Below are positions 1 through 12,301 of a stretch of 64,000 nt of DNA, in pieces (within the stretch, counting starts at the first letter, position 1; each line of letters begins with the position of its first letter). This stretch comes from Gilvimarinus polysaccharolyticus. Its GTDB lineage: Bacteria; Pseudomonadota; Gammaproteobacteria; Pseudomonadales; Cellvibrionaceae. Under the pieces are notes generated by a model. That model had not been told where the DNA came from. It made no database searches and worked only from the letters and a program-made list of their open reading frames with translations. The stretch covers positions 894,169 to 958,168 of the forward strand of contig NZ_LFIJ01000001.1 of assembly GCF_001187555.1 (NCBI RefSeq), written 5' to 3'. The position numbers and the translations under genes are program-made.

Positions 1-2
1 TT

Positions 3-143
3 GTACTGTATTGTCGTAGTGGCCGCCGCGCCGATGCGGCCAAAACAGCTTTGGAGCAACTTGGTTATCATAGGGTTGTTAATGCAGTAGATCTCGACGG
101 AGCTGCAGATTTATACCAGCGCCAATCTGTGGGTACACAATGA
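3..143 (+). CDS. Rhodanese-like domain protein, C-terminal end only (partial)
   Basis: The frame is open from the window edge (first full codon at base 3) and ends at TGA 141-143, leaving 46 residues of a longer protein. The fragment opens with the active-site loop of rhodanese domains: a cysteine at fragment residue 4 followed by R-S-G-R-R, after a hydrophobic strand (VLY). The remaining helix and strand (ADAAKTALEQLGY, then VVNAVDLDG) fit the last third of a rhodanese fold. Single-domain rhodaneses transfer sulfane sulfur through this cysteine; the substrate cannot be told. Because the N-terminus is missing, a multidomain or exported form cannot be excluded. Confidence 0.75.
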   Translation, partial: VLYCRSGRRADAAKTALEQLGYHRVVNAVDLDGAADLYQRQSVGTQ

Positions 144-185
144 TGATCTGCTGGGTTTCGGCTAAGCAGCAGGCAGGATATTTAT

Positions 186-398
186 ATGCTTAAGCGTCTT
201 GGGCGTTATCGCCGTTTAGGTGGTGCTAGCTTTTTATCGTGTGGGTGCTTTATTGCGTTGGCCGTCTATGGCTGGGGCGTTAGCTGGAATCAGCTGTTAG
301 GTTATATGGCGGTGGCGGCGGTGTTGCTGCTGTTGCTGTTAGCAGTGGCGGCCGTATTGGGATGGTTGTTACACAAGTTTAATTGTCGTAACGATTAA
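186..398 (+). CDS. Small hypothetical membrane protein, 70 aa
   Basis: I do not recognise a family. The 70-residue product has a basic N-terminus (KRLGRYRR) and two hydrophobic stretches, about residues 14-30 and 38-61, the second very rich in Leu, Val and Ala, so it should be a small inner-membrane hairpin protein. ATG 186 has AGGA 7 bases upstream. It starts 42 bases after the rhodanese-like gene and could share its transcript. Its last codons and stop lie inside a 13-bp perfect stem (371-406), which may end transcription before the convergent CNNM-family gene. The composition could also arise by chance in a G/C-rich stretch, hence the moderate confidence. Confidence 0.55.
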   Translation: MLKRLGRYRRLGGASFLSCGCFIALAVYGWGVSWNQLLGYMAVAAVLLLLLLAVAAVLGWLLHKFNCRND

Positions 399-406
399 AC
401 TTGTGT
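371..406. terminator. Strong hairpin between convergent genes, possible bidirectional terminator
   Basis: A 13-base arm (ACACAAGTTTAAT, 371-383) pairs perfectly with 394-406 across a 10-base loop. It covers the stop codon of the small membrane protein and lies 10 bases from the stop of the convergent CNNM-family gene. There is no clear T-run on either side, so it is not a textbook intrinsic terminator; it could also protect mRNA 3' ends. Confidence 0.4.
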
Positions 407-415
407 GCTTTGTGG

Positions 416-1690
416 TTACTGAATTTTTTCGTCCATTTTTACTTTAAACCAGGCCACCATTTTGTCGGTGATCTCAATGGTTTCAAATAAATAATGCTCT
501 ATGGTGAAGCTAATATTGCCATCGGGTATATTCTCTAAATACTCCATAGCCAGGCCATTGAGGGTTTTGGGACCATCTGTAGGCAGGGACCACTCTAAAG
601 TTCGGTTGATGTCGCGGATAAAAGTACCGCCATGAATTTTATACTGGCCGTCTTCTTGAGGGATGATATCTTGATCTTCATCTTCGGCAATATTGGTGGT
701 GAAGTTGCCGACGATCTCCTCTAGCAAATCCTCTAGCGTAACAATGCCTTGTACTTCACCGTATTCATTGACAACCAATGCAATTCGACATTTTTGCTGT
801 TGAAAATTCATTAGCTGAGTGTGTAATGGGGTCGATTCGGGGACAAAGTACGGTTCATCAGCATGAGCTTGAAAGTCAGCTTTACTAACACTGTTATCAT
901 CGCCGTTTAAAAAACGGGCAGAGTTACGCAGATGCAAAATACCGGCGACCTCGTTTAGATCCCCACGATAAATGGGTAGTCGGGTGTACTCTGATGTACG
1001 TATTTTGTGTAATAAAACGCTGACATCTTCGTCTAAATCAAGTCCTTCGACTTCGTTGCGCGGGATCATGATGTCTTCGACTGTGGATTTTTCTAGGTCG
1101 AGAATATTAAGTAACATTCCCTGGTGTTGATCGGGGATGAGCGAGCCGGCCTCGTCAACCACTGTGCGCAGTTCTTCGGGCGCCAAATGCTCTATATTGG
1201 TATGCGCCTTATCTATGCCAAAGAGTTTGGTAACGCCGTTGGCAATGCCGTTGACTAACATAACGGCGGGCGCCAAAACAAAGGCCAATGGCCGCAATAT
1301 TATGCTGGCAAAAAATGAAATTCGCTCGGGATAAAGCGTGGCAACTGTTTTCGGGGTTACCTCGGCAAATACCAGCATGACTAAGGTGAGTACAAAACCA
1401 CCCACGGCAACGCCCGAGTCACCCATTAAGCGTATCGCAATTATGGTTGTGAGGGCTGCGGCAAAATTGTTGGCTAAATTGTTGCCAATTAAAATGAGAC
1501 CAATAAGGCGATCGGGGCGGCGTAGTAATCGCTCGACACGCTGGGCGCCTTTGTCACCTTTTTTGCTTAGGTGTTTTAGGCGATAGCGGTTGATGGCCAT
1601 CATTGCGGTTTCGGAACTAGAGAAAAAGCCGGAGAGCACTAGCAGCCCCAGGAGGATTCCAAAAAGTGCTTCTAAGGGTATGTCGTTCAA
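416..1690 (-). CDS. CNNM/CorC-HlyC family membrane protein (YfjD/CorB-like), divalent-cation related
   Basis: The 424-residue protein has the three-part layout of the family: an N-terminal DUF21/CNNM membrane domain (about residues 5-190, with the hallmark F-S-S-S-E-T-A at 23-29 and a later EVTPKT), a paired CBS module (about 205-335, with R-x-P-I-Y and the second repeat ending in VTLEDLLEEIVG), and a C-terminal CorC_HlyC domain (about 345-420). Related proteins are implicated in Mg2+/Co2+ export or homeostasis; the substrate here is not shown. The start is TTG 1690-1688, chosen because the next residues (NDIPLEALFG) match how family members begin. The next gene upstream on the same strand is ypjD-like, a pairing also seen near ffh in E. 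coli. Confidence 0.9.
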   Translation of the reverse strand: MNDIPLEALFGILLGLLVLSGFFSSSETAMMAINRYRLKHLSKKGDKGAQRVERLLRRPDRLIGLILIGNNLANNFAAALTTIIAIRLMGDSGVAVGGFVLTLVMLVFAEVTPKTVATLYPERISFFASIILRPLAFVLAPAVMLVNGIANGVTKLFGIDKAHTNIEHLAPEELRTVVDEAGSLIPDQHQGMLLNILDLEKSTVEDIMIPRNEVEGLDLDEDVSVLLHKIRTSEYTRLPIYRGDLNEVAGILHLRNSARFLNGDDNSVSKADFQAHADEPYFVPESTPLHTQLMNFQQQKCRIALVVNEYGEVQGIVTLEDLLEEIVGNFTTNIAEDEDQDIIPQEDGQYKIHGGTFIRDINRTLEWSLPTDGPKTLNGLAMEYLENIPDGNISFTIEHYLFETIEITDKMVAWFKVKMDEKIQ

Positions 1691-1792
1691 GGAAATGCGA
1701 TGCCTATATTGCTGTTCAGCAGGCTATCTTGCAGCAGTTTGTTGCAATTCGCAACCGTGTCTACCATTGATAAAGCAAGATCGCCAGATACG

Positions 1793-2590
1793 TTAAATGT
1801 TGAGAATAAACTCGAGTACGATTTTACTGCCAAAGTACGCCAGCATCAGCATAACAAATCCGACTAAGGTCCAGCGTATCGCCGTGTAGCCACGCCATCC
1901 TAGGCTGTGGCGTCCCCACAGCAGGATGCTGTAGATAAGCCAGGCGAATAATGTAAAGACGGTTTTGTGGACGACGTGTTGAGCGAAAATATCGTCTAGG
2001 AATATGATTCCCGAGATGATAGCCCCAGTCAACAATAATTGCCCCGCCCACAGTAACTCAAACAATAAAGACTCCATTGTTTGCAGTGGCGGGAGCAAGC
2101 CCCGAGGCCCTAGTGAACGCTTTTGCTTGAGGCGATGGTTTTGAAATGCCAGAAACAGAGCTTGTAAGGTCGCTATTGTTAATAAGCTGTAAGCGAGTAT
2201 TGATAGCAATATGTGCGATGTTAAACCAACTGTAAGTGGAAGCAGCACGTTATTGCTGGGGGGAAGTAAGCTGGTTATTATCGCGACGATCGTGAGCGGG
2301 AAAAGTATAATAAAGAGGTTGTGTAGAGGTTTGCGGGCGGCGCTGAGCAAGACCACAATATTCACAGTACAAAAAATAAGCGATGATACTGGAAACAGGC
2401 TTAAGGCCAACCCTTTGGGTTGGACAATCAGTAGAGCACAGCCGGTGCCGTGGGCGATTAAGGCCACGGCTGTTAGCAAGTAGAGATATTGTCGCTGAAC
2501 GGGCTTTGACCGCCAGAGTGAAATAAATACATAGCTTGCCGCCAATAAGTAAAAAACGACGGCGATTAAGTTAATGTCGAGCGCTGACAT
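1793..2590 (-). CDS. ypjD: YpjD-like inner membrane protein, CcsA/CcmC cytochrome c assembly family
   Basis: A 265-residue, almost wholly hydrophobic protein with about eight membrane segments. The C-terminal part, W-G-R-H-S-L-G-W-R-G followed by L-A-Y-F-G-S-K-x-V-L-E, is the conserved signature of the cytochrome_C_asm family as found in YpjD. Family relatives handle haem during cytochrome c maturation, but YpjD itself has no settled function. ATG 2590-2588 is preferred over an in-frame ATG 60 bases upstream because the extra 20 residues (including a Cys-Pro stretch) look untranslated and the family begins with the first membrane helix. It is divergent from ffh and upstream of the CNNM-family gene on the same strand. 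Confidence 0.85.
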   Translation of the reverse strand: MSALDINLIAVVFYLLAASYVFISLWRSKPVQRQYLYLLTAVALIAHGTGCALLIVQPKGLALSLFPVSSLIFCTVNIVVLLSAARKPLHNLFIILFPLTIVAIITSLLPPSNNVLLPLTVGLTSHILLSILAYSLLTIATLQALFLAFQNHRLKQKRSLGPRGLLPPLQTMESLLFELLWAGQLLLTGAIISGIIFLDDIFAQHVVHKTVFTLFAWLIYSILLWGRHSLGWRGYTAIRWTLVGFVMLMLAYFGSKIVLEFILNI

Positions 2591-2907
2591 GTATGGGCAA
2601 GGTCCTTTATGTGTAATGCCTTGTGAGTAGTGCCGCAGAACCGGCCCCAAACTGACACTTTAGAGCTAAAGTGTGTCACATGCAGGGGCGTATGAGAAGC
2701 TACCAATGAGAATCAATCGCTCTCAGGGGCGATTCTGCAACAGCTCGCGAGACGGGGCTCGATTTAACACGCTATAATGCCGTTTTTGCCAAGGTGACTT
2801 TGTCGCGGGCACAATCGTAGTAGGTGGAGGGCAGCGTTTGGCTCCCTTGCGCTAAAGTTTTTGCGGTAGCCACAGTGCGCCGCCAGATTATAGGCATCAG
2901 TGTCGTT
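2591..2907. promoter_or_regulatory. Divergent intergenic region between ypjD-like gene and ffh
   Basis: No convincing gene is seen in these 317 bases. Two structures stand out: a near-perfect 20-base palindrome at 2655-2674 (ACACTTTAG-AG-CTAAAGTGT), which could be an operator or a hairpin in the leader of the reverse-strand gene, and a perfect -10 hexamer TATAAT at 2773-2778 on the + strand without a good -35, possibly the ffh promoter (which would give a leader of about 125 bases). Confidence 0.4.
2773..2778 (+). promoter_or_regulatory. Candidate -10 element upstream of ffh
   Basis: TATAAT matches the sigma-70 -10 consensus exactly. The region 17 bases upstream has no recognisable TTGACA, so the call rests on one hexamer and on its position ahead of an expressed housekeeping gene. 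Confidence 0.35.
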
Positions 2908-4308
2908 ATGTTTGAAAATCTGCAAGATCGACTTTCAGGTACGTTTAAAAAAATCACCGGTAAAGCACGTCTTACCGACGATAACATTCAAGCTACGCTG
3001 CGCGAAGTTCGCAAGGCGTTACTTGAGGCCGATGTGGCGTTGCCGGTGGTAAAAGACTTTGTGGGCAGGGTGCGCTCGCGCGCGCTGGGTACGCAGGTAG
3101 GTAAAGCCCTTAATCCGGGGCAGCAATTTTTAAAGCTGGTTGAGTCTGAGCTGGTTGAGATGATGGGCGAGGCTAACGAAGCGCTCAATCTGGCAGCCCA
3201 ACCACCCGCGGTGATCTTGATGGCGGGTCTGCAGGGGGCTGGTAAAACTACCTCTGTGGCCAAGCTGGCCAAGTTTTTGACCGAGCGGCAAAAGAAAAAG
3301 GTGTTGGTTGTTAGTGCCGATGTTTATCGTCCAGCCGCCATTACCCAGCTGCAAACATTAGCCGCAGAGGTTGGCGTAGAGTGTTTTGCTTCGACCGCCG
3401 AGCAAAAGCCGGTCGATATTGCTCGCGCCGCGATAGATCACGCTAAACGTCAATTTTACGATGTGCTGCTGATTGATACTGCGGGTCGACTGCATATTGA
3501 TGAAGCCTTGATGAGCGAGATTCAAGAGCTGCATAAAGTGGCAAACCCGATAGAAACCCTATTTGTGATCGACGCCATGATTGGTCAGGATGCGGTCAAT
3601 ACCGCCAAGGCCTTTAATGATGCTCTGCCCCTAACCGGCGTGATCCTAACCAAAGCCGATGGCGATGCCCGTGGTGGTGCGGCGTTGTCGGTGCGTCAGG
3701 TGACTGGTAAGCCCATTAAGTTTTTGGGTATGGGTGAGAAAGTCGATGCTCTTGAACCTTTCCACCCCGATCGTATTGCCTCGCGGATTTTAGGCATGGG
3801 CGACATGATGTCGCTTATCGAGGACGTGGAACGCAAGATAGATCGTGATAAAGCCGAACGGTTGGTGCAAAAGGTCTCCAAAGGTAAGCGCTTTGATTTA
3901 AACGATTTACGTGATCAATTGCAGCAAATGCAAGATATGGGTGGTTTAGCTGGCTTGATGGACAAATTACCCGGCATGGGCAATATGGCACAAATGGCTC
4001 AGCAGGCTGATATGGGGAAACAGTTTAAGGTGATGGAAGCTTTGATCGGTTCTATGACCCCATGGGAACGCGGCCATCCAGATGATTTGACAAGTTCGCG
4101 TAAGCGCCGTATTACGCAGGGTTCGGGCACCCAAATCCAAGACCTTAACCGCCTGCTTAAGCAGCATAAGCAGATGGCTAAGATGATGAAAAAAATGAAA
4201 GGCGGCGGCATGGCTAAAATGATGCGAGGCTTGGGCGGAATGATGCCGGGCGGCAGTGGTGGTGGCATGCCACCAGGCGGTGGTTTACCGCCTGGGCTGG
4301 GTCGCTAA
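2908..4308 (+). CDS. ffh: Signal recognition particle protein Ffh (SRP54), GTPase
   Basis: This 466-residue protein pairs with 4.5S RNA and the receptor FtsY to bring nascent inner-membrane proteins to the translocon. The N domain (1-about 90) leads into the G domain with the P-loop G-L-Q-G-A-G-K-T at 107-114, then DTAGR and TKADGD. The M domain follows from about 300, with several Met-rich helices that form the signal-peptide groove and bind RNA, and the tail is Gly/Met-rich. ATG 2908 (MFENLQDRLSG) is the conserved family start; an open frame of 28 codons upstream is not counted as protein. A strong terminator follows at 4331-4361, so ffh is probably monocistronic; rpsP, which follows ffh in many bacteria, is not here. 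Confidence 0.97.
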   Translation: MFENLQDRLSGTFKKITGKARLTDDNIQATLREVRKALLEADVALPVVKDFVGRVRSRALGTQVGKALNPGQQFLKLVESELVEMMGEANEALNLAAQPPAVILMAGLQGAGKTTSVAKLAKFLTERQKKKVLVVSADVYRPAAITQLQTLAAEVGVECFASTAEQKPVDIARAAIDHAKRQFYDVLLIDTAGRLHIDEALMSEIQELHKVANPIETLFVIDAMIGQDAVNTAKAFNDALPLTGVILTKADGDARGGAALSVRQVTGKPIKFLGMGEKVDALEPFHPDRIASRILGMGDMMSLIEDVERKIDRDKAERLVQKVSKGKRFDLNDLRDQLQQMQDMGGLAGLMDKLPGMGNMAQMAQQADMGKQFKVMEALIGSMTPWERGHPDDLTSSRKRRITQGSGTQIQDLNRLLKQHKQMAKMMKKMKGGGMAKMMRGLGGMMPGGSGGGMPPGGGLPPGLGR

Positions 4309-4330
4309 GTTACAAGATGTACAGATAATA

Positions 4331-4361
4331 CAAAAACGCCAGGTACTGCCTGGCGTTTTTG
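4331..4361 (+). terminator. Intrinsic terminator after ffh
   Basis: A 13-bp perfect stem (CAAAAACGCCAGG pairing with its complement) around a 5-base loop, ending in a run of five T. The A-run on the other side makes it symmetrical, but only ffh needs terminating here. Confidence 0.85.
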
Positions 4362-4498
4362 TATGTAAATTGCTATTGGAGCTTTTCCCTGCTGGGAATT
4401 GTTTTTTGGGTTGTAGGTCTAGAACGGTTATGCACTTACATATCGATTCGATTGTCGGTGTGCTCAAATAACAATCAAAATCATTTAAGGTATTTATT

Positions 4499-4954
4499 AT
4501 GTTGATTCGTTGGTCTTTGTTTGGCGTTATTGCGGCAACAGGTTTAATGGCAGGTTGCGCACTTTCAGGAGCAACTTCCAGTGCCGGAGCACCAGCCGCA
4601 CCAGCTCCGGCCATCGTCGGTGACTGGCAGGTAGAGTATATTGAAGGGCGAGGAGTAATTGATTACAGCCCCGCTCGGTTATTATTTACGGACAACGGAA
4701 AAATTAATGGTAATGCCAGTTGTAACCGCTTCTTTGGCGATTATCAGCTGGCCGACGAGCAACTTACTATTAAAGCTCCGTTGGGGACGACTCGTATGCT
4801 GTGTATTCCGGCTTTAAACGATCAGGAAGCGCGTTTGTTGGCAGCCTTGCCTGGGGTTCACAATATTCGGATTCAGCATGGTATTCTAACTTTGACAAAC
4901 GATGCCGGTGAAGAGGTGTTGCGAGCAGCTAAAATCGACAACCCCAAAACCTAA
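4499..4954 (+). CDS. META-domain (HslJ-like) lipoprotein
   Basis: The 151-residue product has a lipoprotein signal peptide with lipobox L-M-A-G-C, Cys at residue 20, followed by an Ala/Pro-rich linker and a META domain (about residues 38-145). Domain features visible are the opening G-D-W-Q-V, the F-T-D-N-G-K-I-N-G-N-A-S-C-N-R-F strand pair and a second Cys in M-L-C-I-P. META/HslJ proteins are envelope proteins of unclear biochemical role, linked in E. coli to heat shock and novobiocin resistance. With Ala/Gly rather than Asp at +2 it would be expected in the outer membrane. It stands alone between the ffh terminator and the malic enzyme gene 45 bases downstream. Confidence 0.85.
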   Translation: MLIRWSLFGVIAATGLMAGCALSGATSSAGAPAAPAPAIVGDWQVEYIEGRGVIDYSPARLLFTDNGKINGNASCNRFFGDYQLADEQLTIKAPLGTTRMLCIPALNDQEARLLAALPGVHNIRIQHGILTLTNDAGEEVLRAAKIDNPKT

Positions 4955-4999
4955 GAGCTATTAAGCTTGGCATAAAATGGACACTATACGGGTGAATCT

Positions 5000-6685
5000 G
5001 TGAATACCAGACCAATTTATATCCCCTTTGCTGGGCCGGCGTTACTTGAGGCCCCGCTGTTAAATAAAGGCAGTGCATTTAGTCGCCAAGAGCGTCAACA
5101 ATTTAATTTAGAGGGCCTGCTGCCTTACCAGATTGAGACGATTGAGGAGCAAAATGCGCGCGCTTATCACCAGTTATGCTCTTTCACGTCAGATATCGAT
5201 AAGCACATCTATTTGCGCAATATCCAAGATACCAACGAAACACTGTATTACCGTCTGGTCACCGAGAACCTTGAAGAAATTATGCCGCTGATTTATACGC
5301 CAACGGTAGGGCAGGCTTGTGAGCAGTTTTCAAAAATTTATCGGCGCAAACGCGGGTTGTTTGTCTCCTACGCCGATCGCGATAGGCTCGATGACATATT
5401 GCAAAACGCGACTAAACACAATGTCAAAGTAATTGTGCTGACCGATGGTGAGCGAATTCTGGGATTGGGCGATCAAGGCATTGGTGGCATGGGGATCCCG
5501 ATTGGCAAGCTCGCACTGTACACCGCTTGTGGCGGCATTAGTCCGGCTTATACTTTGCCGGTAATATTGGATGTCGGTTGCAACAACAAGCAGCTTATTA
5601 ATGATCCGATGTATATGGGTTGGCGACACGAGCGCATTACTGGCGATGCTTATTATGAATTTGTCGATCAATTTATTAGTGCGGTAAAAGTGCGCTGGCC
5701 TAATGCACTATTACAGTTTGAAGATTTTGCTCAATCGCATGCAACGCCGTTACTGCATAAGTACCGAGATCAGTTATGCTGTTTTAACGATGACATACAA
5801 GGAACAGCGTCGGTCACGGTAGGCACTTTGCTGGCGGCGTGTCGCGCTAAAGGTGAAAAACTCTCTGAGCAAGTGATTGTGTTTGCCGGAGCAGGATCGG
5901 CCGGTTGTGGTATTGCCGATCAAGTGGCAGCACAGATGCAGGCTGAGGGGTTGACGCGTGAGCAAGCTTTGGCTCGTGTCTTTTTGGTCAATCGCGATGG
6001 ACTGCTAACTGACGGTTCACCTGATTTATTGCCTTTTCATAAAGAGTTCTGCAAAACCAACAGCAAGCTGACTGGCTGGTTAAACGATAAACCCGATCAC
6101 ATTTCATTGCTTGATGTGGTGCGTAATACTCAGCCAACGGTATTAATTGGCGTGTCTGGGCAACCGGGTTTATTTAATAAGGTGTTGGTCGATTCGATGC
6201 AGGCTAATTGCCCTAGGCCCATTATTTTGCCTTTGTCTAATCCGACATCTAAGGTTGAAGGGCAGCCGGCAGATATACTGCGTTGGACCGCCGGGCGTGC
6301 CATTGTGGCTACCGGAAGCCCGTTTGCACCAGTGGATATCGCGGGCGTACGCTATGATATAGCACAGTGCAACAATAGTTATATTTTTCCAGGTGTTGGA
6401 CTTGGTGTGGTTGCCGCTAAAGCCAGTCGAATCACTGATACCATGATGCTTGCAGCGTCGCGTGCACTGGCCGAGTTGTCGCCCTTGGTTTGTAATGGCG
6501 CCGGCTCTTTATTGCCGCCGTTGGCCGATATTCGACAGGTAAGTGTGACCATCGCCCAAGCTGTATTTAAGCAGGCGATAGTGGATGGTGTGGCGACACC
6601 CATCCCAGAAGATTTAATCGTTAAAAAGGTCGAGGCTAACTTTTGGTATCCGCGGTATCGTACTTACCGGCGTACCTCTTTTTAA
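5000..6685 (+). CDS. maeA: NAD-dependent malic enzyme (oxaloacetate-decarboxylating)
   Basis: This enzyme oxidatively decarboxylates malate to pyruvate and CO2. The 561 residues are close to the length of E. coli MaeA (SfcA). Visible family features are YTPTVGQAC in the N-terminal domain, the substrate and metal segment [16 protein letters not shown], and the nucleotide-binding glycine motif [10 protein letters not shown] in the C-terminal Rossmann domain, followed by [12 protein letters not shown] 5000 gives the family N-terminus ([16 protein letters not shown]); no strong Shine-Dalgarno precedes it. An XRE-cupin regulator follows 51 bases downstream. Feeding pyruvate from C4 acids fits growth on fatty acids next to fadBA, but the link is only by position. 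Confidence 0.95.
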   Translation: MNTRPIYIPFAGPALLEAPLLNKGSAFSRQERQQFNLEGLLPYQIETIEEQNARAYHQLCSFTSDIDKHIYLRNIQDTNETLYYRLVTENLEEIMPLIYTPTVGQACEQFSKIYRRKRGLFVSYADRDRLDDILQNATKHNVKVIVLTDGERILGLGDQGIGGMGIPIGKLALYTACGGISPAYTLPVILDVGCNNKQLINDPMYMGWRHERITGDAYYEFVDQFISAVKVRWPNALLQFEDFAQSHATPLLHKYRDQLCCFNDDIQGTASVTVGTLLAACRAKGEKLSEQVIVFAGAGSAGCGIADQVAAQMQAEGLTREQALARVFLVNRDGLLTDGSPDLLPFHKEFCKTNSKLTGWLNDKPDHISLLDVVRNTQPTVLIGVSGQPGLFNKVLVDSMQANCPRPIILPLSNPTSKVEGQPADILRWTAGRAIVATGSPFAPVDIAGVRYDIAQCNNSYIFPGVGLGVVAAKASRITDTMMLAASRALAELSPLVCNGAGSLLPPLADIRQVSVTIAQAVFKQAIVDGVATPIPEDLIVKKVEANFWYPRYRTYRRTSF

Positions 6686-6736
6686 GTGTAGTGGGCTGGC
6701 GTCTTAACTCTGTCACCCAAGCGTATAGGAGGTTTT

Positions 6737-7306
6737 ATGCCAAGTTCATCGCAAGCGCTTAAATTGGGGCGTAGGCTTAAAGAGATACGCGAGGCGAATA
6801 AGTTGTCGCAGCGAGAGCTGGCAAAGCGTGCGGGTGTTACCAATAGCAGTATATCGATGATTGAGCAGGGGCAGGTAAGCCCCAGCGTGCAATCTTTAGA
6901 GAAAGTTCTGGGCGGTATTCCCATGTCGCTATCACATTTTTTTGCATCAGTTGATGACGGCACGGCAGAGGTTTTTTTTGATCAGAGTAATTTAATTAAA
7001 CACGAAAAGCCGTACGGTTTTATGCAGATGATAGGTGAGAATCTGGCTGGTCGAAAGATAACATTGAAGCACTTTTATTTTGATCCGAAGACCGATACCG
7101 GCGAAACACCTTTAATTAGTCATTTTGATCAGTCTGGCTGGCTGTGTCATGGAGAAGTGGAAATGACAATAGGGGCGAAAGTAAAAACACTTGCCCCTGG
7201 TGATGGCTTTTATTTAGCTGCCTATACGCCTTGCCGATTAAAAAATGTGTCGCTCCTCAATTCGGCACAATTAATTGTTGCAACAGAGGTTTCGGCAGCA
7301 TCGTAA
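6737..7306 (+). CDS. XRE-family regulator with C-terminal cupin domain (PuuR-like)
   Basis: A 189-residue transcription factor with an N-terminal lambda-repressor-type helix-turn-helix (about residues 10-63, S-Q-R-E-L-A-K-R-A-G-V-T-N-S-S-I-S) and a C-terminal single cupin barrel (about 115-185, with G-W-L-C-H-G-E-V-E-M and P-G-D-G-F-Y) expected to bind a small effector. The start has AGGAGG six bases upstream (6727-6732). PuuR-type members repress polyamine or amino-acid catabolic genes; the ligand here is unknown. Its place between maeA and fadBA makes either operon a possible target, and a 6-bp inverted repeat (CGTGAT...ATCACG, 7347-7371) in the gap before fadB is a possible binding site. 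Confidence 0.88.
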   Translation: MPSSSQALKLGRRLKEIREANKLSQRELAKRAGVTNSSISMIEQGQVSPSVQSLEKVLGGIPMSLSHFFASVDDGTAEVFFDQSNLIKHEKPYGFMQMIGENLAGRKITLKHFYFDPKTDTGETPLISHFDQSGWLCHGEVEMTIGAKVKTLAPGDGFYLAAYTPCRLKNVSLLNSAQLIVATEVSAAS

Positions 7307-7346
7307 TAATATTTGTAAAGTAAGTTGTAAGTGAACCCCAAAGGCT

Positions 7347-7371
7347 CGTGATTGAGCTGTGAAAAATCACG
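7347..7371. promoter_or_regulatory. Inverted repeat upstream of fadB, possible operator
   Basis: CGTGAT (7347-7352) and ATCACG (7366-7371) are separated by 13 bases, between the XRE-cupin regulator gene and fadB. It could be a binding site for that regulator or a fatty-acid-responsive one, or just a hairpin. No recognisable FadR or PsrA consensus was identified by eye. Confidence 0.3.
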
Positions 7372-7432
7372 GCTAGTAATGATTGTTTGGTTGCTGTGTT
7401 TGGTGGTCTAAATTTTTTTGATGGAGCAGATT

Positions 7433-10814
<3,382 letters not shown>

Positions 10815-10942
10815 ATATTGTTGCGGTGTAGGCGGCTCGACATTGTTAGAATACGCTGTTGCTATTGAGCATATTTTTTGTATAAACATCGACGCAATTT
10901 TTTATAAACTTTAACCAATAAGCCGGTTGGGACTGTTGTATC

Positions 10943-12301
10943 TTGAAAATTTATGCCGCTCTAAGCCTCGATGCTTTTTTAGCTGATACCAGCCATCAAT
11001 TGAGTGCCGGCGAATTGCTGGCGCTGCAATTTGAGCATGATGCTTACTATTTGTCTGAGCCAAAAACGGAATCGTTACTGGCCGTGATTAGTGGCACAGC
11101 TAATAACTTGCAAGGAGTTATTTGTCGTGCCACCAAGGGCACATTAGAGGCGGTGCAAGATTGGCCTAGTAGTGCGAGCTTGGCGCATCTCGCACAAGTT
11201 CTTGCGGCTCCGGTACTCGATTTAGCGGCGGGAGTCGCCCTGGTTCCAGTGGTTATACCAAAGCCATGGGGGCGTGAAATTTGGTATACCGGTATAGAGG
11301 TTCGTGGCCAAGCGGGGGTTGGTAATGAAGAGTTAAGCACCCCTTTACCTTGGTTGTTATCTTTGTTACCCGAACGCTTTGCCAATGGCAAGCCTGCGGC
11401 ATTAACCCTGTTAAAAGTTCTCGATCCGTTGCCCGACGAAGTGTTTGGCGACTTATATTTCGAGATGCATGAGCGCAAGCAAGAGGTGTACGTGGTTACC
11501 CATGTGGACCCCAAAGCTTGGCCAACAGGTGAGGGTGGTATTCGATTTGGTTTTTGTCCCGCTAAGCGCGCCGAATTTAGTACAGACGAAGATTTTAAAG
11601 CCTCTTATAGGGATGCAGTGTCCCGTTATGAGCAGGTACGGCGTCAAATCGATGCGAAGCTCGACACAATAAAGCAAGCTGAGGGGCTGGATGTTAATGC
11701 TCCGGCTAGTCCTTTACAGCTGCGCCATTGGTTGCATTATATTGAGTCGTCGTTACAGCAAGAAGAGCAGCGTCGCCGTCAATATATGGACAGTTTTGTA
11801 CAGGTCTTGCCGTTAGCGGTAGGGGATGTTGTTAAGGTGCCTTGTTACACGCCGCATTCGTTATTGCATGGTGTCCGCACAGTTGAATTTCAAACGCCAG
11901 TATATGAACGTAAAATTTTAGCGTTCGCGCAAAAGGTATTAACTCAGTCCGAGTGGGATACCGATGCAGCGCTGGCGAAAATTAATGTTACTTGTCCTTC
12001 GCCGGCAAAATTTTCGGGGGCGGCTAGTGACGGTCTCGAGCTGGTATCTGAGCAAATAGTCGATTTTGATGATTTTGAGGTGTGGCGTTTGCGAGCGGTT
12101 AACGCCTGTGAGTTTGATTTGGCGGGGGCAAGCAGTTATCAGTTAATAATGGCGGTAACAGGGCAGCAAGCGCTTGGCCAGCATTTGCTTGGCGCCGAGC
12201 AAGCGATGCTGATACCCGCTAATGCGTGCTCGGGCACCTTAATTCGGCTCGAAAAAGGGGCTGTAACCTTACTTGCACGACCAAAAAACGCAATTGATTG
12301 A
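10943..12301 (+). CDS. Cupin-type protein related to class I phosphomannose isomerases
   Basis: The 452-residue product shares recognisable pieces with class I mannose-6-phosphate isomerases: P-K-P-W-G-R-E-I-W near residue 110, a strand with E-M-H-E-R-K-Q-E-V-Y-V-V near 175, and Y-T-P-H-S-L-L-H-G-V with V-E-F-Q-T-P-V-Y-E in the second cupin half. Those enzymes convert mannose-6-phosphate and fructose-6-phosphate with a bound zinc. The N-terminal 100 residues and a helical, charged insertion (about 215-285) are not typical, so the activity is uncertain; I would call it PMI-like. TTG 10943 starts the longest sensible frame with only a weak ribosome site. It is followed by the tRNA-Leu gene and has no sugar genes nearby. 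Confidence 0.6.
   Translation: MKIYAALSLDAFLADTSHQLSAGELLALQFEHDAYYLSEPKTESLLAVISGTANNLQGVICRATKGTLEAVQDWPSSASLAHLAQVLAAPVLDLAAGVALVPVVIPKPWGREIWYTGIEVRGQAGVGNEELSTPLPWLLSLLPERFANGKPAALTLLKVLDPLPDEVFGDLYFEMHERKQEVYVVTHVDPKAWPTGEGGIRFGFCPAKRAEFSTDEDFKASYRDAVSRYEQVRRQIDAKLDTIKQAEGLDVNAPASPLQLRHWLHYIESSLQQEEQRRRQYMDSFVQVLPLAVGDVVKVPCYTPHSLLHGVRTVEFQTPVYERKILAFAQKVLTQSEWDTDAALAKINVTCPSPAKFSGAASDGLELVSEQIVDFDDFEVWRLRAVNACEFDLAGASSYQLIMAVTGQQALGQHLLGAEQAMLIPANACSGTLIRLEKGAVTLLARPKNAID

Noticed and set aside
2706-2726. AATGAGAATCAATCGCTCTC as a Fur box upstream of ffh
   Set aside because: Only the left half resembles the Fur consensus; the right half does not match, and the neighbours have no iron role.
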